Origin: Stutzerimonas urumqiensis
Lineage (GTDB): Bacteria; Pseudomonadota; Gammaproteobacteria; Pseudomonadales; Pseudomonadaceae
DNA: 64,000 bases
Direction of reading: 5' to 3'
Assembly (NCBI RefSeq): GCF_003640395.1
Contig: NZ_RBZQ01000003.1
Span: forward strand, 434,001-498,000
A program made the translations under genes and the position numbers. Numbering within the stretch: the stretch's first letter is position 1; the number at the start of each line of letters is the position of its first letter. Shown in pieces: positions 9,202 to 21,136 of this stretch. Under the pieces are notes generated by a model. It did no database searches. It was not told the origin of the DNA and saw only the letters and a program-made list of their open reading frames with translations.

Positions 9202-10217
9202 GCGGACCTCCTCGGCAGCATCAGCACTCCCATCAGCCCGCCGCCAGCAGCTACCGCTGCGACCATCCCCAACATCGTCCACAGCGCATGCAGATCGGAC
9301 AGGCTCGCGAGGCTGAGCCAGGCGCCCTCGGCCAGCCCCAGCAGCAGCGTGCAGACGGCCAATACGGCCAGCGGCAGGCGGCGCGCGGAGAGCGGCCACC
9401 AGGTGGCGACGAACACCAGGCTCTGCGCCGCCACCAGCCAGGTCAGCAGCGGCCAGTCGCGCCCGCGCACCTGGTACCAGCGCACCTCTTCGGGCAGGTT
9501 GCCGTACCAGACGATCAGGTACTGCATGAAATGCAGGTAGAGCCAGGCCAGCGCCGCCGCCGACAGCAACCCGCGCAGCACGCTCGGCCGCGTGGCGCCG
9601 GTGAACAGGCACAGCAGGATGCAGGCGGCGATGCCCGACAGCATCAGCCGGCCCAGCCAGAGCAGGCCAAAGATGCTCGACGCGAAGTGCGGCGCCATCG
9701 ATTGCGCCCAGTCGAAGGCCGCCAGCGACACGCTCAAGACCGCCGCGATCAGCCCCAGCCCGGCGCCGGCCGGATTGCGCAGCGTGGTCGGCAACAGCCA
9801 GCGCGCCAGCGCCCACCACAGGCCGACATAAAGCAGCCCGCGCACGACGAAGCTCGGCCACCACAGCCAGAGCGCACGAAAGCCGTTGCTGTACTGGTGC
9901 ATCCACTCATAGATCACCCCGGCGCCAAGTAACCCGGGCAACACCATCAGCAGCAGCGCCGGCATGGCCCGGCTCGCGACCAGCGTCCAGGGCCAGAGCT
10001 GGTCGCGCGCACTGCCGCTGACCGGCGCCAGCGCGAGGCCCAGCGCCAGCGCCCCGAGCGGAATGCCGGCCAGCCCGAGCAGGCTGGCGACGCAGGCGGC
10101 CAGGGTCTCGCGCGGTGCGAGCAGCAGGCCGGCGAGCGTCCCGGTCGCCCCGACGATCAGCGCAGCCCAGGCGATGGCGCGCATGCGTGCCGGGCCGATC
10201 CGTTCGAAGGCGGTCAT
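9198..10217 (-). CDS. actF: Alternative complex III subunit ActF (membrane)
   Basis: Encodes 339 residues with about ten hydrophobic helices and almost no soluble domain; 'YEWMHQYSNGFRALWLWW' and 'YLHFMQYLIVWYGNLPEEVRWY' are typical ActF features. ActF is an NrfD-like quinone-site-region subunit of alternative complex III in the inner membrane. Its ATG overlaps the stop of actE (ATGA) and its own stop overlaps the next gene. Shorter than some ActF proteins, but all expected helices seem present. Confidence 0.9.
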   Translation of the reverse strand: MTAFERIGPARMRAIAWAALIVGATGTLAGLLLAPRETLAACVASLLGLAGIPLGALALGLALAPVSGSARDQLWPWTLVASRAMPALLLMVLPGLLGAGVIYEWMHQYSNGFRALWLWWPSFVVRGLLYVGLWWALARWLLPTTLRNPAGAGLGLIAAVLSVSLAAFDWAQSMAPHFASSIFGLLWLGRLMLSGIAACILLCLFTGATRPSVLRGLLSAAALAWLYLHFMQYLIVWYGNLPEEVRWYQVRGRDWPLLTWLVAAQSLVFVATWWPLSARRLPLAVLAVCTLLLGLAEGAWLSLASLSDLHALWTMLGMVAAVAAGGGLMGVLMLPRRSA

Positions 10218-10882
10218 GGCCGGGCCTCCAGCGCACGGCGGTCTTCCTCGGGCAGCGCCTTCACGTCAGCGGTACGCGCCAGTTGCAGGCTGCGGATATG
10301 CGCGACGATCGCCCAGCGGTCAGCCGGCTTCACCCGCGCGGCGTAGCTGTACATCACGCCATAGCCATGCTCGATGACCTTCAGGAAGTGGCGGTCCGGC
10401 GCCTGCACCAGGCGCGGCTCGGCGAAATCCGGCGGCCTGGGAAAGCCGCGCTGCACCACCGTGCCGAGGCCATCGCCGGCCAGGCCGTGACAGGGCACGC
10501 AGTTGATGCGGTAGCGCTCTTCGCCCCGCTCCAGCAAGGCGGCCGTCAGCGGCGGACGCTCGGCCAGCACGGCGTCCCGGGCCAGCTCGCCGCGCGCCAC
10601 TGTACCCACCGGCGGGGCCTGGTTGACCTTGCCGTCGGGGAAGAACCGGCTCGCCTCCTGGGCATCGGCGCGCGGCTGCCGGGCCATCTGGTCGCAGCCG
10701 GCAACAAGCGTCAAAACGCAAACCGGTAGGAACACGCCGAACCACCTTCCAGCCGAACGCGTAGCGAGCGACGGGCAGGCAAGGCGAAAGATGCCGAGAA
10801 AACGGAGCGTACGTGAGCATTTCGAGGTGGCTTTCAACGCAGCATGGCCAAGCGCAGTAGCGCTCAATCGGTCCGTGGTCAT
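10214..10882 (-). CDS. actE: Alternative complex III subunit ActE, lipid-anchored monoheme cytochrome c
   Basis: Encodes 222 residues if translation begins at 10882, where ATG overlaps the actD stop (ATGA) as at the other junctions. The heme motif CVPCH is at about residues 126-130 and a Met ligand is likely in 'GYGVMYSYA'. A lipobox (LVAGC) is present, but only after about 65 residues; the stretch before it ('ATALGHAALKATSKC', 'LGIFRLACPSLATRSAG') is unlike an ActE leader and looks like translated repeat DNA. Either the protein keeps an odd N-terminal extension, or translation re-initiates nearer the lipobox. Role: accepts electrons in complex III and passes them toward the oxidase. Confidence 0.85.
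   Translation of the reverse strand: MTTDRLSATALGHAALKATSKCSRTLRFLGIFRLACPSLATRSAGRWFGVFLPVCVLTLVAGCDQMARQPRADAQEASRFFPDGKVNQAPPVGTVARGELARDAVLAERPPLTAALLERGEERYRINCVPCHGLAGDGLGTVVQRGFPRPPDFAEPRLVQAPDRHFLKVIEHGYGVMYSYAARVKPADRWAIVAHIRSLQLARTADVKALPEEDRRALEARP
10740..10870. repeat. Probable dispersed repeat fused to the 5' end of actE
   Basis: About 130 bp between the actE start and its lipoprotein signal encode no recognisable part of ActE. In reverse frames the stretch also reads open, and I believe similar segments recur in P. stutzeri-group genomes, though I see no second copy in this window. Boundaries are approximate. Confidence 0.35.
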
Positions 10883-11406
10883 GCCGGCACCTCGCTGACG
10901 GACACCGCGCGCTCGGCGAGCCAGAGGGCTGTCCCGGTCTCGTCGAACAGCGGGTCGTCCGCCCGTATGCACAGGAGGAAGCGATCATCCGTAGCCCGTT
11001 TAAATGCCTCCATTTCGAACAGCGGGTGGTGCAGCAGCGGTAGCCGGCAAAGGAACAACACGCCGAACAGCGCGCCGACCGCCCCGCCGGTGACGGTCAT
11101 GAGAAAGGTGACGACGGCGAACCCCTGCAGCGCGATCAGCGGCCGGCCGCCGATATCGAGCGGGTAGCTCCAGTTGGCGTAGAGCTGCATGGCAAGGCCC
11201 AACCCACCGCCGGCGAGCGCGCCGAGAATGCCGGCCCAGTAGGCCCGGTTGCTGTCCTGGCCAAGCACCGGCTCCAGCTCCGGCAGAGGGAAGGGGCTAT
11301 AGGCTTCCAGCCGGGTGTAGCCCGCCGAGCGGGCCGCGCGGGCCGCCTCGATCAGCTGCTGCGGATGGGCGTAGTCGGCTAGCAGGCCGTAGCGGCGCTC
11401 AGTCAT
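10879..11406 (-). CDS. actD: Alternative complex III subunit ActD
   Basis: Encodes 175 residues. N-terminal 'YGLLADYAHPQQLIEAARAAR' and 'GYTRLEAYSPFPLPEL' are characteristic of ActD (DUF3341), followed by two membrane helices (about residues 60-85 and 95-120) and a small soluble tail. ActD has no cofactor and tethers the peripheral subunits to the membrane part. The ATG at 11406 lies within the end of actC (8-bp overlap). Confidence 0.93.
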   Translation of the reverse strand: MTERRYGLLADYAHPQQLIEAARAARSAGYTRLEAYSPFPLPELEPVLGQDSNRAYWAGILGALAGGGLGLAMQLYANWSYPLDIGGRPLIALQGFAVVTFLMTVTGGAVGALFGVLFLCRLPLLHHPLFEMEAFKRATDDRFLLCIRADDPLFDETGTALWLAERAVSVSEVPA

Positions 11407-12783
11407 CGGCTCCTCCGCGGTAGCGGTGCAGCGCTTCCTTGACCTCGAAGGTCGAGATCATCGGCAACAGGCGCATGAACAGGCAGAACGGCACGAGGAA
11501 CAGCCCGAAGGTGCCGATGAACAGGGCCCAGTCCCAGAGCGTCGGGCTGAAGCTGTGCCACATCGAGGTCAGGTAGTCGCGGGTCGGCGGGACGATGATC
11601 AGCATCCAGCGCTCGCACCACATGCCGATCAGCACGCCGACGGCGATCGCCAGCAGCGCCTTGCCGTTGCGCCGCACCTGCGGCCACCAGAGCGCTTGCA
11701 GGCAGACCAGGTTGAAGAAGATCGCCGCCCACCAGCTCCAGGCCATCGGTCCGGCGAGGCGGGCCATGGTCACGGTGATCTCGTGTTCCTTGCCCGAATA
11801 GAAGGCGATGAAGGTGTCGGCGAAATAGCCGTAGGCGGTCATCCAGCCGCTGGCCAGCAGCAGCACGCCTAGCACGTCCAGATGCCTGACGGTGATCAGC
11901 GCTTGCCAGCCGAAGAAGCGCCGCAGACCCAGGGCGATGACGATCACCAGGGCGAAGCCGGAAAAGATCGCGCCGGCGACGAAATACGGCGGAAACACCG
12001 TCGAGTGCCAGCCGGTTTCCGGCGCGAGGTCGAGCAGGAAGGAGTAGCCGCTGGAGACCGCGAACACCAGCGGAATGGCCAAGAGCGCGACGAAGCGGTA
12101 GGCCCGCCGCCAGTGCGCCCAGTGCGAGGAGGCGCCGCGCCAGCCGAGCGCCAGCAGGCCATAGAAGACCTTGTAGCGGCGCTTGCGGGCGTGGTCGCGC
12201 GCCGAGGCGAAATCCGGGATGGCGCCGATGTAGATGAACATCAGCGAGACGAGCAGGTAGCCGAGCACGGCGAAGAAATCCCAGGCCGTCGGGCTCTTGA
12301 ACTGCGGCCCCAGCTCCATGGTGTTCGGGTAGGGCGCGCTCCAGTAGAACAGCCATGGCCGGCCCAGGTGCAGGATCGGGTAGATGCCGGCGCAGACCAC
12401 CGCCATGATCGTCATCAGCTCGGCCAGGCGGTTGAGCGAGTTGCGCCAAGGCCGGTCGAGCAGCAACAGCATCGCCGAGATGAAGGTGCCAGCGTGCCCG
12501 ATGCCCAGCCACCACATGTAGTTGAGGATCGGAAAGCCCCAGTTCACCAGGTTGTCGTTGCCGTAGACGCCCGGCCCGCGCCACAGCACCACCACCGCCG
12601 AGGCGACGAACAGGCCGAGCAGCAGGCAGCTGAAAATGAACAGCGCCCACCAGGCCCGGCGATAGGGGGCGAAGTCCACCGGGATGGCCAGCACCCGGTC
12701 GGACACCTCGCCAAGCGGCATCTGCCGCGGCAGAAAGTGCGGCGTGTCGGCGCCAGGGTAATGGGGATCGGCGTCTGCGCGGC

Positions 12784-12787
<4 letters not shown>
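11399..12787 (-). CDS. actC: Alternative complex III subunit ActC (NrfD-like quinol oxidase subunit)
   Basis: Encodes 462 residues with about ten membrane helices. Patterns such as 'NYMWWLGIGHAGTFISAMLL', 'HLGRPWLFYW' and 'GWHSTVFPPYFVAGAIFSG' match the NrfD/PsrC superfamily branch of ActC. This subunit carries the likely quinol-binding site next to the iron-sulfur domain of ActB. ATG at 12787 overlaps the actB stop (ATGA), favouring coupled, equimolar synthesis. Confidence 0.96.
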
Positions 12788-15744
<2,957 letters not shown>

Positions 15745-15747
15745 GAC

Positions 15748-16419
15748 CTACCTGTGGCACGTGTAGCAATGGGTCAGGTTGCCGGCCCTGACGTGGTACT
15801 TGCGCATCAGCGCCTCGCCGAGCGCGCGGCGATCGCCTTCGTACTGCCAGTTCATATCCGTCACCGCCTCGCGCGGTCGCAGACGCGGCGCCGGGTCCTG
15901 ATGGCAGTCGAGGCAGCCGCTCATGGTCAGGGGCTTGGCCTTGTACATCAGCGGCATGCGGTCGACCTGGCCGTGGCATTCGACGCACCCCACGCCGGCG
16001 TTCACATGTACGCCGTGGTGGAAGAACACGTAGTCCGGCAGTTCGATCACGCGGTTCCAGCGCAGCGGTTCACCCTGCGCCAGGCTCTGGCGCACCGGCG
16101 CCAGCATCTCGGCGCCGGTCCACAGCTGCGAATGGCAGCTCATGCAGGTGTGGGTCGGTGGCAAGCCGGCCACCGCGCTGGTCTCGACGTTGTCATGGCA
16201 GTAGCGGCAGTCGATCCTGAGCACACCGGCATGATGCTCATGGCTGAAGGGCACCGGCTGGTCCACCGTCCAGCCCTCGTCGGTGCGGTAATCCGAGCGC
16301 TGCAAGACGACGCACGCAGCGAACAGCGCGATCAGCCCGCCGAACAGCAGGAACAGGACCACGCGGAACCACATGTCCGCGCTGCGGGGAAAGAGCTGTG
16401 CCATCGGCGAATCAGGCAT
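15748..16419 (-). CDS. actA: Alternative complex III subunit ActA, pentaheme cytochrome c
   Basis: Encodes 223 residues, or 218 if the ATG at 16404 (MAQLFPRSADMWFRV) is used; I cannot separate the two by ribosome site. One N-terminal membrane anchor (about residues 18-40) is followed by five heme c motifs: CRYCH, CMSCH, CVECH, CLDCH and CYTCH (at the very C-terminus). ActA receives electrons from ActB and is the exit side of the complex, with ActE. First gene of the long actABCDEF-x-sco-coxBACD operon; three bases separate it from actB. Confidence 0.95.
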   Translation of the reverse strand: MPDSPMAQLFPRSADMWFRVVLFLLFGGLIALFAACVVLQRSDYRTDEGWTVDQPVPFSHEHHAGVLRIDCRYCHDNVETSAVAGLPPTHTCMSCHSQLWTGAEMLAPVRQSLAQGEPLRWNRVIELPDYVFFHHGVHVNAGVGCVECHGQVDRMPLMYKAKPLTMSGCLDCHQDPAPRLRPREAVTDMNWQYEGDRRALGEALMRKYHVRAGNLTHCYTCHR

Positions 16420-16660
16420 CCGTTTTTGTATCTATGTGTGTCAGTCCGCCGATGCGCCGAGCGAGTTCCATCGATGCGCCGAATCGTTCCCCACCGCTCG
16501 ACGTCGGGAACGATCCGTACCCAGGCCAGTCACCTTAGGACCGTGACGGTCGCGCACGCAGGTTCCGTGAAAGAGAACCCGGCCCGGCCGAGCCCGCGCC
16601 CGTCCGCCGCCATGCAGGCCGGCGCCCGCTGATCTTCTTCCGCAAGACAACGGAGGCCTG
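16420..16660. promoter_or_regulatory. Divergent control region between actA and the formate dehydrogenase genes
   Basis: This 241-bp gap must hold promoters for both the ACIII-oxidase operon (leftward) and the formate dehydrogenase operon (rightward). CGATGCGCCGA occurs twice (16449-16459 and 16472-16482, 23 bp apart), a possible operator. CAACGGAGGCCTG before 16661 is a strong ribosome site. I could not assign a regulator. Confidence 0.45.
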
Positions 16661-19624
16661 ATGACCGACTGCACGATCCACTTCGACGGCAAAGCCCTGG
16701 TCGGCGAGGCCGACACCCCGCTGATCGACTTTCTCGCCAACAACGGCATCGACCTCCCCCATGTCTGCTATCACCGCGCGCTCGGCTCGCCGCGGACCTG
16801 CGACGTGTGCTGGGTGCAGGTCGACGGCGAACTGGTGCGTGGTTGCACGCTGAAGGCGCGTGACGGGCTTGAGGTCACCAGCGAGATCGTGGAGGCCAAG
16901 GCCGCGCGTGAGGAAGGCATGGACCGGCTGGTGGCCAAGCATGAGCTGTACTGCACGCTGTGCGAGCACAACACCGGCGACTGCACGCTGCACAACACCT
17001 ACGCGCAGATCAATCCGCCGATCCAGCGCTACGAATTCAAGCGCAAGCCCTACGAGAAGGACCACACCAACCCCTTCTATACCTATGACCCGGACCAGTG
17101 CATCCTCTGCGGCCGCTGCGTCGAGGCCTGCCAGAACGTCGAGGTCAACGAGACGCTCTCGATCGACTTCACCATGGAGCACCCGCGCGTGCTGTGGGAC
17201 GGCGGCAAGCCGATCGACGACTCGAGCTGCGTCAGCTGCGGCCATTGCGTGACGGTCTGCCCGTGCAACGCGCTGCTGGAAAAAACCATGCAGCCGGACG
17301 CCGGCCCGTTCACGTCGCTGCCGCAGGACGTCAAGCGGCCGATGATCGACATGGTCAAGACGCTCGAGGAAACCATCGGCGCGCGGCCGATCACCGCCAT
17401 CTCGAAGATGGACATGCACTGGCGCCAGCCGGAGATCAAGCGCACCAAGACCGTATGCACCTACTGCGGCGTGGGCTGCTCGTTCGAGATGTGGACCCGC
17501 GACCGGCACATCCTCAAGGTGCAGCCGGTGGTCGATGCGCCGGCCAACGGCATCTCCACCTGCATCAAGGGCAAGTTCGCCTGGGACTTCGTCAATGACC
17601 CGAAACGCCTGACCACCCCGCTGATCCGTGAAAACGGGAAATTCCGCGAGGCCAGCTGGGACGAAGCGCTCGACCTGGTCGCCCATCGCCTGCTGCAGAT
17701 CCGCGACACCCACGGGCCGGACGCCATCGGCTTCATCGGCTCGAGCAAGGCGAGCAATGAAGAGGCGTATCTCACACAGAAGATCGCGCGCGCGATCATC
17801 GGCACCCATAGCGTCGACAACTCGTCGCGCTACTGCCAGAACCCGGCGACCAAGGGCCTGTTCCGCACCGTCGGCTACGGCGGCGATGCCGGCACCATCC
17901 GCGACATGGAAAAGGCCGAGCTGATCATCCTGGTCGGCAGCAACCTGTCCGAGAACCACCCGGTGATCGCCTCCAAGCTCAAGGCGCAGAAGAAGCACCG
18001 CGGGCAAAAGTGGGTGGTGTTCGACCCGCGCAAGCACGAGATGGCCGAGCGCGCCGACCTGCATCTGCGGCCGAATGCCAGCACCGACATGGTCTGGGCC
18101 TCGGCGCTGGCGCGCTATATGTTCGATCACGGATACGCCGACCTCGATTTCCTCGACAGCCGGGTCAATCAGGTCGAGGAATACAGAAAATCGCTCGAGC
18201 CTTTCACCATGGACTTCGCTGCCGAGGTCACCGGCATCGCCAAGGAAGCGCTGATCGAGGCCGCCGAGCTGATCGGCCAGGCCGACTCGGTCTGCCTGCT
18301 CTGGGCCATGGGCATCACCCAGCACAGCCACGGCTCGGACACCAGTACCGCGCTGTCGAACCTGCTACTGGTCACCGGCAACTACGGCCGGCCCGGCACC
18401 GGCGGCTACCCGATGCGTGGCCACAACAATGTGCAGGGCGCCAGCGATTTCGGCTGTTTGAAGAACATGTATCCCGGTTACGAGAAGGTCACCGAGGAGA
18501 AATACCGCGACAAGTGGGCCGCGGCCTGGGGCGTGCCGAAGGACCGCCTGCCGCTGGAGAAAGGCAACGACAACTTCACCATGGTGCAGAAAGCCGGCGA
18601 GGGCGAGGTGAAGGCCATGTACATCATCGGCGAAGAAACAGCCTTCTCCGATGCCAACAGCCGCAACGTGCATAGCGGTTTCGAAAATCTGGACTTCATG
18701 GTGGTGCAGGACATCTTCTTGAGCCGCACCGCGCAGTTCGCCGACGTGGTGCTGCCGGCCTGCCCCTCGGTGGAGAAGGACGGCACCTTCACCAATACCG
18801 AGCGGCGCATTCAGCGCTTCTACCAGGTGCTGCCGCCGCTGGGAGACAGCCGCCCGGACTGGCAGATCTTTACCGACCTGGCCCGCCGAATGGGTCACGA
18901 CTGGGGCTATACCCACCCGAGCCAGATCATGGACGAGGCGGCCGGCATCGCGACCATGTTCCAGGGCATCAGCTACGAACGGCTCGAGGGCTGGCAATTC
19001 CTGCATTGGCCGATGCAGGCCGATGGCAGCGACACGCCGCTGCTCTATACCGACCGTTTCCATACCGAAGACGGCAAGGCCGTGCTGTTCCCGCTGGAGT
19101 GGAAACAGCCGGAAGAATCGGCTGACGCGGAGTACAACCTGATGCTCGACAACGGCCGGATGCTGGAACAGTTCCAGAGCACCAACCAGACCGGGCGCGG
19201 CCCGCGCCTCTGGTCGCAGGCGCCGAACTGGTTCGTCGAGGTCAGCCCGGAACTGGCCGCTGAGCGCGGAATCGAGGACGGCACCTGGGTGCGCGTGAGC
19301 TCACGGCGCGGCTCGGTGGAAGTGCGCGCCACCGTGACCGAGCGGGTCGCCGGCAAGACGCTGTTCATGCCCATCCATCAGGGCAAGCCGGGGCTGAACC
19401 TGCTCACCGGCGAGCACCACGACCCGGATGTGAACACGCCGGCCTACAAGGAAACCGCGGTCAGGCTGGAGGTGCTGCCGAAGAAAGGCGAGCCGCCGCT
19501 GCCGCCGAACAGCTTCCGCAATGCCAGGCGCACGCCCACCGAAGGCGTGCCCGTCGAGGTGAAGTGGTACCGAGACGACTACGTGGCTCCGCCCGCCCGC
19601 GCACCACATCCGGAGAGATTCTGA
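16661..19624 (+). CDS. Formate dehydrogenase catalytic subunit, ForC-like (Cys type)
   Basis: Encodes 987 residues. Domains in order: N-terminal 2Fe-2S ferredoxin-like domain ('HVCYHRALGSPRTCDVC'), His/Cys-ligated 4Fe-4S site ('LYCTLCEHNTGDCTLH'), two 4Fe-4S motifs ('CILCGRCVEAC', 'CVSCGHCVTVCPCN'), then the molybdopterin part with its own 4Fe-4S ('CTYCGVGC') and a C-terminal dinucleotide-binding domain. The molybdenum ligand is Cys392 in 'SSRYCQNPATKG', so no selenocysteine is needed. Followed directly by a DUF1641 gene, the arrangement of ForCE-type formate dehydrogenases, which are linked to the membrane and to quinone rather than NAD. Oxidises formate to CO2 (family knowledge). Confidence 0.93.
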   Translation: MTDCTIHFDGKALVGEADTPLIDFLANNGIDLPHVCYHRALGSPRTCDVCWVQVDGELVRGCTLKARDGLEVTSEIVEAKAAREEGMDRLVAKHELYCTLCEHNTGDCTLHNTYAQINPPIQRYEFKRKPYEKDHTNPFYTYDPDQCILCGRCVEACQNVEVNETLSIDFTMEHPRVLWDGGKPIDDSSCVSCGHCVTVCPCNALLEKTMQPDAGPFTSLPQDVKRPMIDMVKTLEETIGARPITAISKMDMHWRQPEIKRTKTVCTYCGVGCSFEMWTRDRHILKVQPVVDAPANGISTCIKGKFAWDFVNDPKRLTTPLIRENGKFREASWDEALDLVAHRLLQIRDTHGPDAIGFIGSSKASNEEAYLTQKIARAIIGTHSVDNSSRYCQNPATKGLFRTVGYGGDAGTIRDMEKAELIILVGSNLSENHPVIASKLKAQKKHRGQKWVVFDPRKHEMAERADLHLRPNASTDMVWASALARYMFDHGYADLDFLDSRVNQVEEYRKSLEPFTMDFAAEVTGIAKEALIEAAELIGQADSVCLLWAMGITQHSHGSDTSTALSNLLLVTGNYGRPGTGGYPMRGHNNVQGASDFGCLKNMYPGYEKVTEEKYRDKWAAAWGVPKDRLPLEKGNDNFTMVQKAGEGEVKAMYIIGEETAFSDANSRNVHSGFENLDFMVVQDIFLSRTAQFADVVLPACPSVEKDGTFTNTERRIQRFYQVLPPLGDSRPDWQIFTDLARRMGHDWGYTHPSQIMDEAAGIATMFQGISYERLEGWQFLHWPMQADGSDTPLLYTDRFHTEDGKAVLFPLEWKQPEESADAEYNLMLDNGRMLEQFQSTNQTGRGPRLWSQAPNWFVEVSPELAAERGIEDGTWVRVSSRRGSVEVRATVTERVAGKTLFMPIHQGKPGLNLLTGEHHDPDVNTPAYKETAVRLEVLPKKGEPPLPPNSFRNARRTPTEGVPVEVKWYRDDYVAPPARAPHPERF

Positions 19625-20106
19625 TGGCCGAACGCATCGACTACGACGTCAAGCCGACCCCGATCGGCCCCAGCGCCCGCGAAGAGCTGGATACCCTGCT
19701 GGAAACCCTGCATCAGCGCGGCGTGCTGCGCTTCGCCAACGATCTGGCCGGCTCGCATGACAAGCTGCTCAAGGTGTTCGTCGACGGCATGAACAAGGAA
19801 GGCTCGCTCAATGCAATGCAGAACCTGTCGATCCTCGGCATGGCCCTGTCGCGCATCGAGCCGGCGCAGTTCTGCAAGGTGGTGTTCGCCTTGCAGGATG
19901 CCTTCCACGCCGTTGGCCATTACAAACCCGACGGCAAGCATGACGAGGCGCCCGGCGTGACCGGCGCCTACAAGATGCTGCACGACGATGATCTGTGGGC
20001 GGCTCTGATGCCGATCATCGAAGGGCTGAAGACGTTCGCCGGCGGGCTGGAAAAAGACGCGGAAAAGCCCATCACCGCGTTCAGCGGCAAGCAGACGGAG
20101 CAGTAG
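19624..20106 (+). CDS. DUF1641 protein, ForE-like partner of the formate dehydrogenase
   Basis: Encodes 160 residues; ATG at 19624 overlaps the dehydrogenase stop (TGATG). It has the DUF1641 pattern: an amphipathic helical N-terminal half ('LDTLLETLHQRGVLRFANDL') and 'GAYKMLHDDDLWAALMPIIEGLKTFA' near the C-terminus. There is no membrane helix or cofactor motif. In ForCE enzymes this small protein is required with the catalytic subunit and is proposed to mediate membrane/quinone coupling; that role is taken from family knowledge. The tight overlap here supports a stable complex. Confidence 0.88.
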   Translation: MAERIDYDVKPTPIGPSAREELDTLLETLHQRGVLRFANDLAGSHDKLLKVFVDGMNKEGSLNAMQNLSILGMALSRIEPAQFCKVVFALQDAFHAVGHYKPDGKHDEAPGVTGAYKMLHDDDLWAALMPIIEGLKTFAGGLEKDAEKPITAFSGKQTEQ

Positions 20107-20168
20107 CGCACGGCGGTCGCTTCGGTTTCTCGAGGCCCGGACGGCAGGTCACGCCTTCACACGAAGCC

Positions 20169-20275
20169 GGTAGGAGCCAGCTTGCTGGCGAAGCTCTTGG
20201 CTTTTGCTTCCTGACCTCGCGTGCTGGCCGCCGCGCTTTTCGTGCGCCCTCGGTGGGCTTCAGCCCACCCTACAG
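20169..20275. repeat. REP-like palindromic repeats
   Basis: Two elements: GTAGGAGCCAGCTTGCTGGC at 20170-20189 (core GCCAGC/GCTGGC), a variant of the common Pseudomonas REP sequence, and GGTGGGCTTCAGCCCACCC around 20254-20272, a second frequent pseudomonad palindrome. Both lie in the 223-bp gap between convergent operons, which otherwise shows no gene. Confidence 0.7.
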
Positions 20276-20287
20276 CCTGAAATGCAG

Positions 20288-20309
20288 AACCCCGCCAATC
20301 GGCGGGGTT
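20288..20309. terminator. Rho-independent-type hairpin downstream of secB
   Basis: AACCCCGCC (20288-20296) pairs perfectly with GGCGGGGTT (20301-20309) across an AATC loop. It ends the leftward secB transcript 20 bp past the stop and could also stop the rightward formate dehydrogenase transcript. The T-tract is weak. Confidence 0.7.
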
Positions 20310-20329
20310 CTGGGCATCGCGGCGGGGTA

Positions 20330-20824
20330 TCAGTGCTGGGCCGGAGCCGGCGCGGCGCTGCCCTGTTGCTGGGCACGGGCCATTTCCTGCGCATACAGCG
20401 CATCGAAATTGACCGGAGACAGCATCAGCGCCGGGAACGAGCCACGGGTGACCAGGTTGTCCAGCGCCTCGCGGGCATAGGGGAACAGGATGTTCGGGCA
20501 GAAGGCACCGAGCGTGTGGCTCATCGCCGGTGCGTCCAGGCCCTTGATCAGGAAGATGCCGGCCTGCTGGACCTCGGCGATGAAGGCCACTTCCTCACCC
20601 GTCTTGACGGTCACCGAGAGCGTCAGCACGACCTCGTGGAAGTCGCCTTCCAGGCTCTTCTGACGGGTGTTCAGGTCCAGCTGAACGCTGGGGTTCCAGT
20701 CGTGACGGAAGATTTCCGGGCTCTTCGGCGCCTCGAACGACAGGTCGCGCACGTAGATGCGCTGCAGCGAGAACTGCGCGCCCTGCGCGTTGGGGGTGGC
20801 ACCGTTGGTTGCTTGTTCGGTCAT
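20330..20824 (-). CDS. secB: Protein-export chaperone SecB
   Basis: Encodes 164 residues, the usual length. Conserved blocks are present: '[20 protein letters not shown]', '[20 protein letters not shown]', 'VQQAGIF' and '[20 protein letters not shown]'. SecB is a cytoplasmic homotetramer that keeps precursor proteins unfolded and hands them to SecA. It follows grxC and a YibN-type rhodanese, the order seen in many gammaproteobacteria. Confidence 0.98.
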   Translation of the reverse strand: MTEQATNGATPNAQGAQFSLQRIYVRDLSFEAPKSPEIFRHDWNPSVQLDLNTRQKSLEGDFHEVVLTLSVTVKTGEEVAFIAEVQQAGIFLIKGLDAPAMSHTLGAFCPNILFPYAREALDNLVTRGSFPALMLSPVNFDALYAQEMARAQQQGSAAPAPAQH

Positions 20825-20879
20825 GTCCTTGCCTTCTTGTCATGCAGTGATTCGGCATCCGCTAGGGCGGATGGATGGG

Positions 20880-21134
20880 TCAGGCCCGCAACAGCGGGTC
20901 CAGCCGACCGGCACGGTCGAGCGCATAGAGGTCGTCGCAGCCACCGACATGGTGTTCGTCGATCCAGATTTGCGGTACCGAGGTGCGGCCGGCCTTGCGG
21001 CTCATCTCGGCGCGCACGTCCGGCTTGCCGTCGACCTTGACCTCGTCGTACGCCACGCCTTTTTTCTCGAGCAGGTCCTTGGCGCGGATGCAGTAAGGGC
21101 ACCACGCGCTGGTATAGATCAGTACTTTGGACAT
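20880..21134 (-). CDS. grxC: Glutaredoxin 3
   Basis: Encodes 84 residues from the ATG at 21134; an in-frame GTG two codons earlier is less likely because the usual product starts with the beta strand KVLIYTSAW. The dithiol active site is CPYC, with the cis-proline motif 'TSVPQIWI' and 'GGCDDLYALDRAGRLDPLL' for glutathione binding. It reduces protein disulfides using glutathione in the cytoplasm. It overlaps no gene but sits 3 bases from the rhodanese gene. Confidence 0.96.
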   Translation of the reverse strand: MSKVLIYTSAWCPYCIRAKDLLEKKGVAYDEVKVDGKPDVRAEMSRKAGRTSVPQIWIDEHHVGGCDDLYALDRAGRLDPLLRA

Positions 21135-21136
21135 TG

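Noticed and set aside
16535..18331. Minus-strand ORF of 598 codons over the formate dehydrogenase
   Set aside because: Shadow frame of the dehydrogenase gene, which has all its cofactor motifs.
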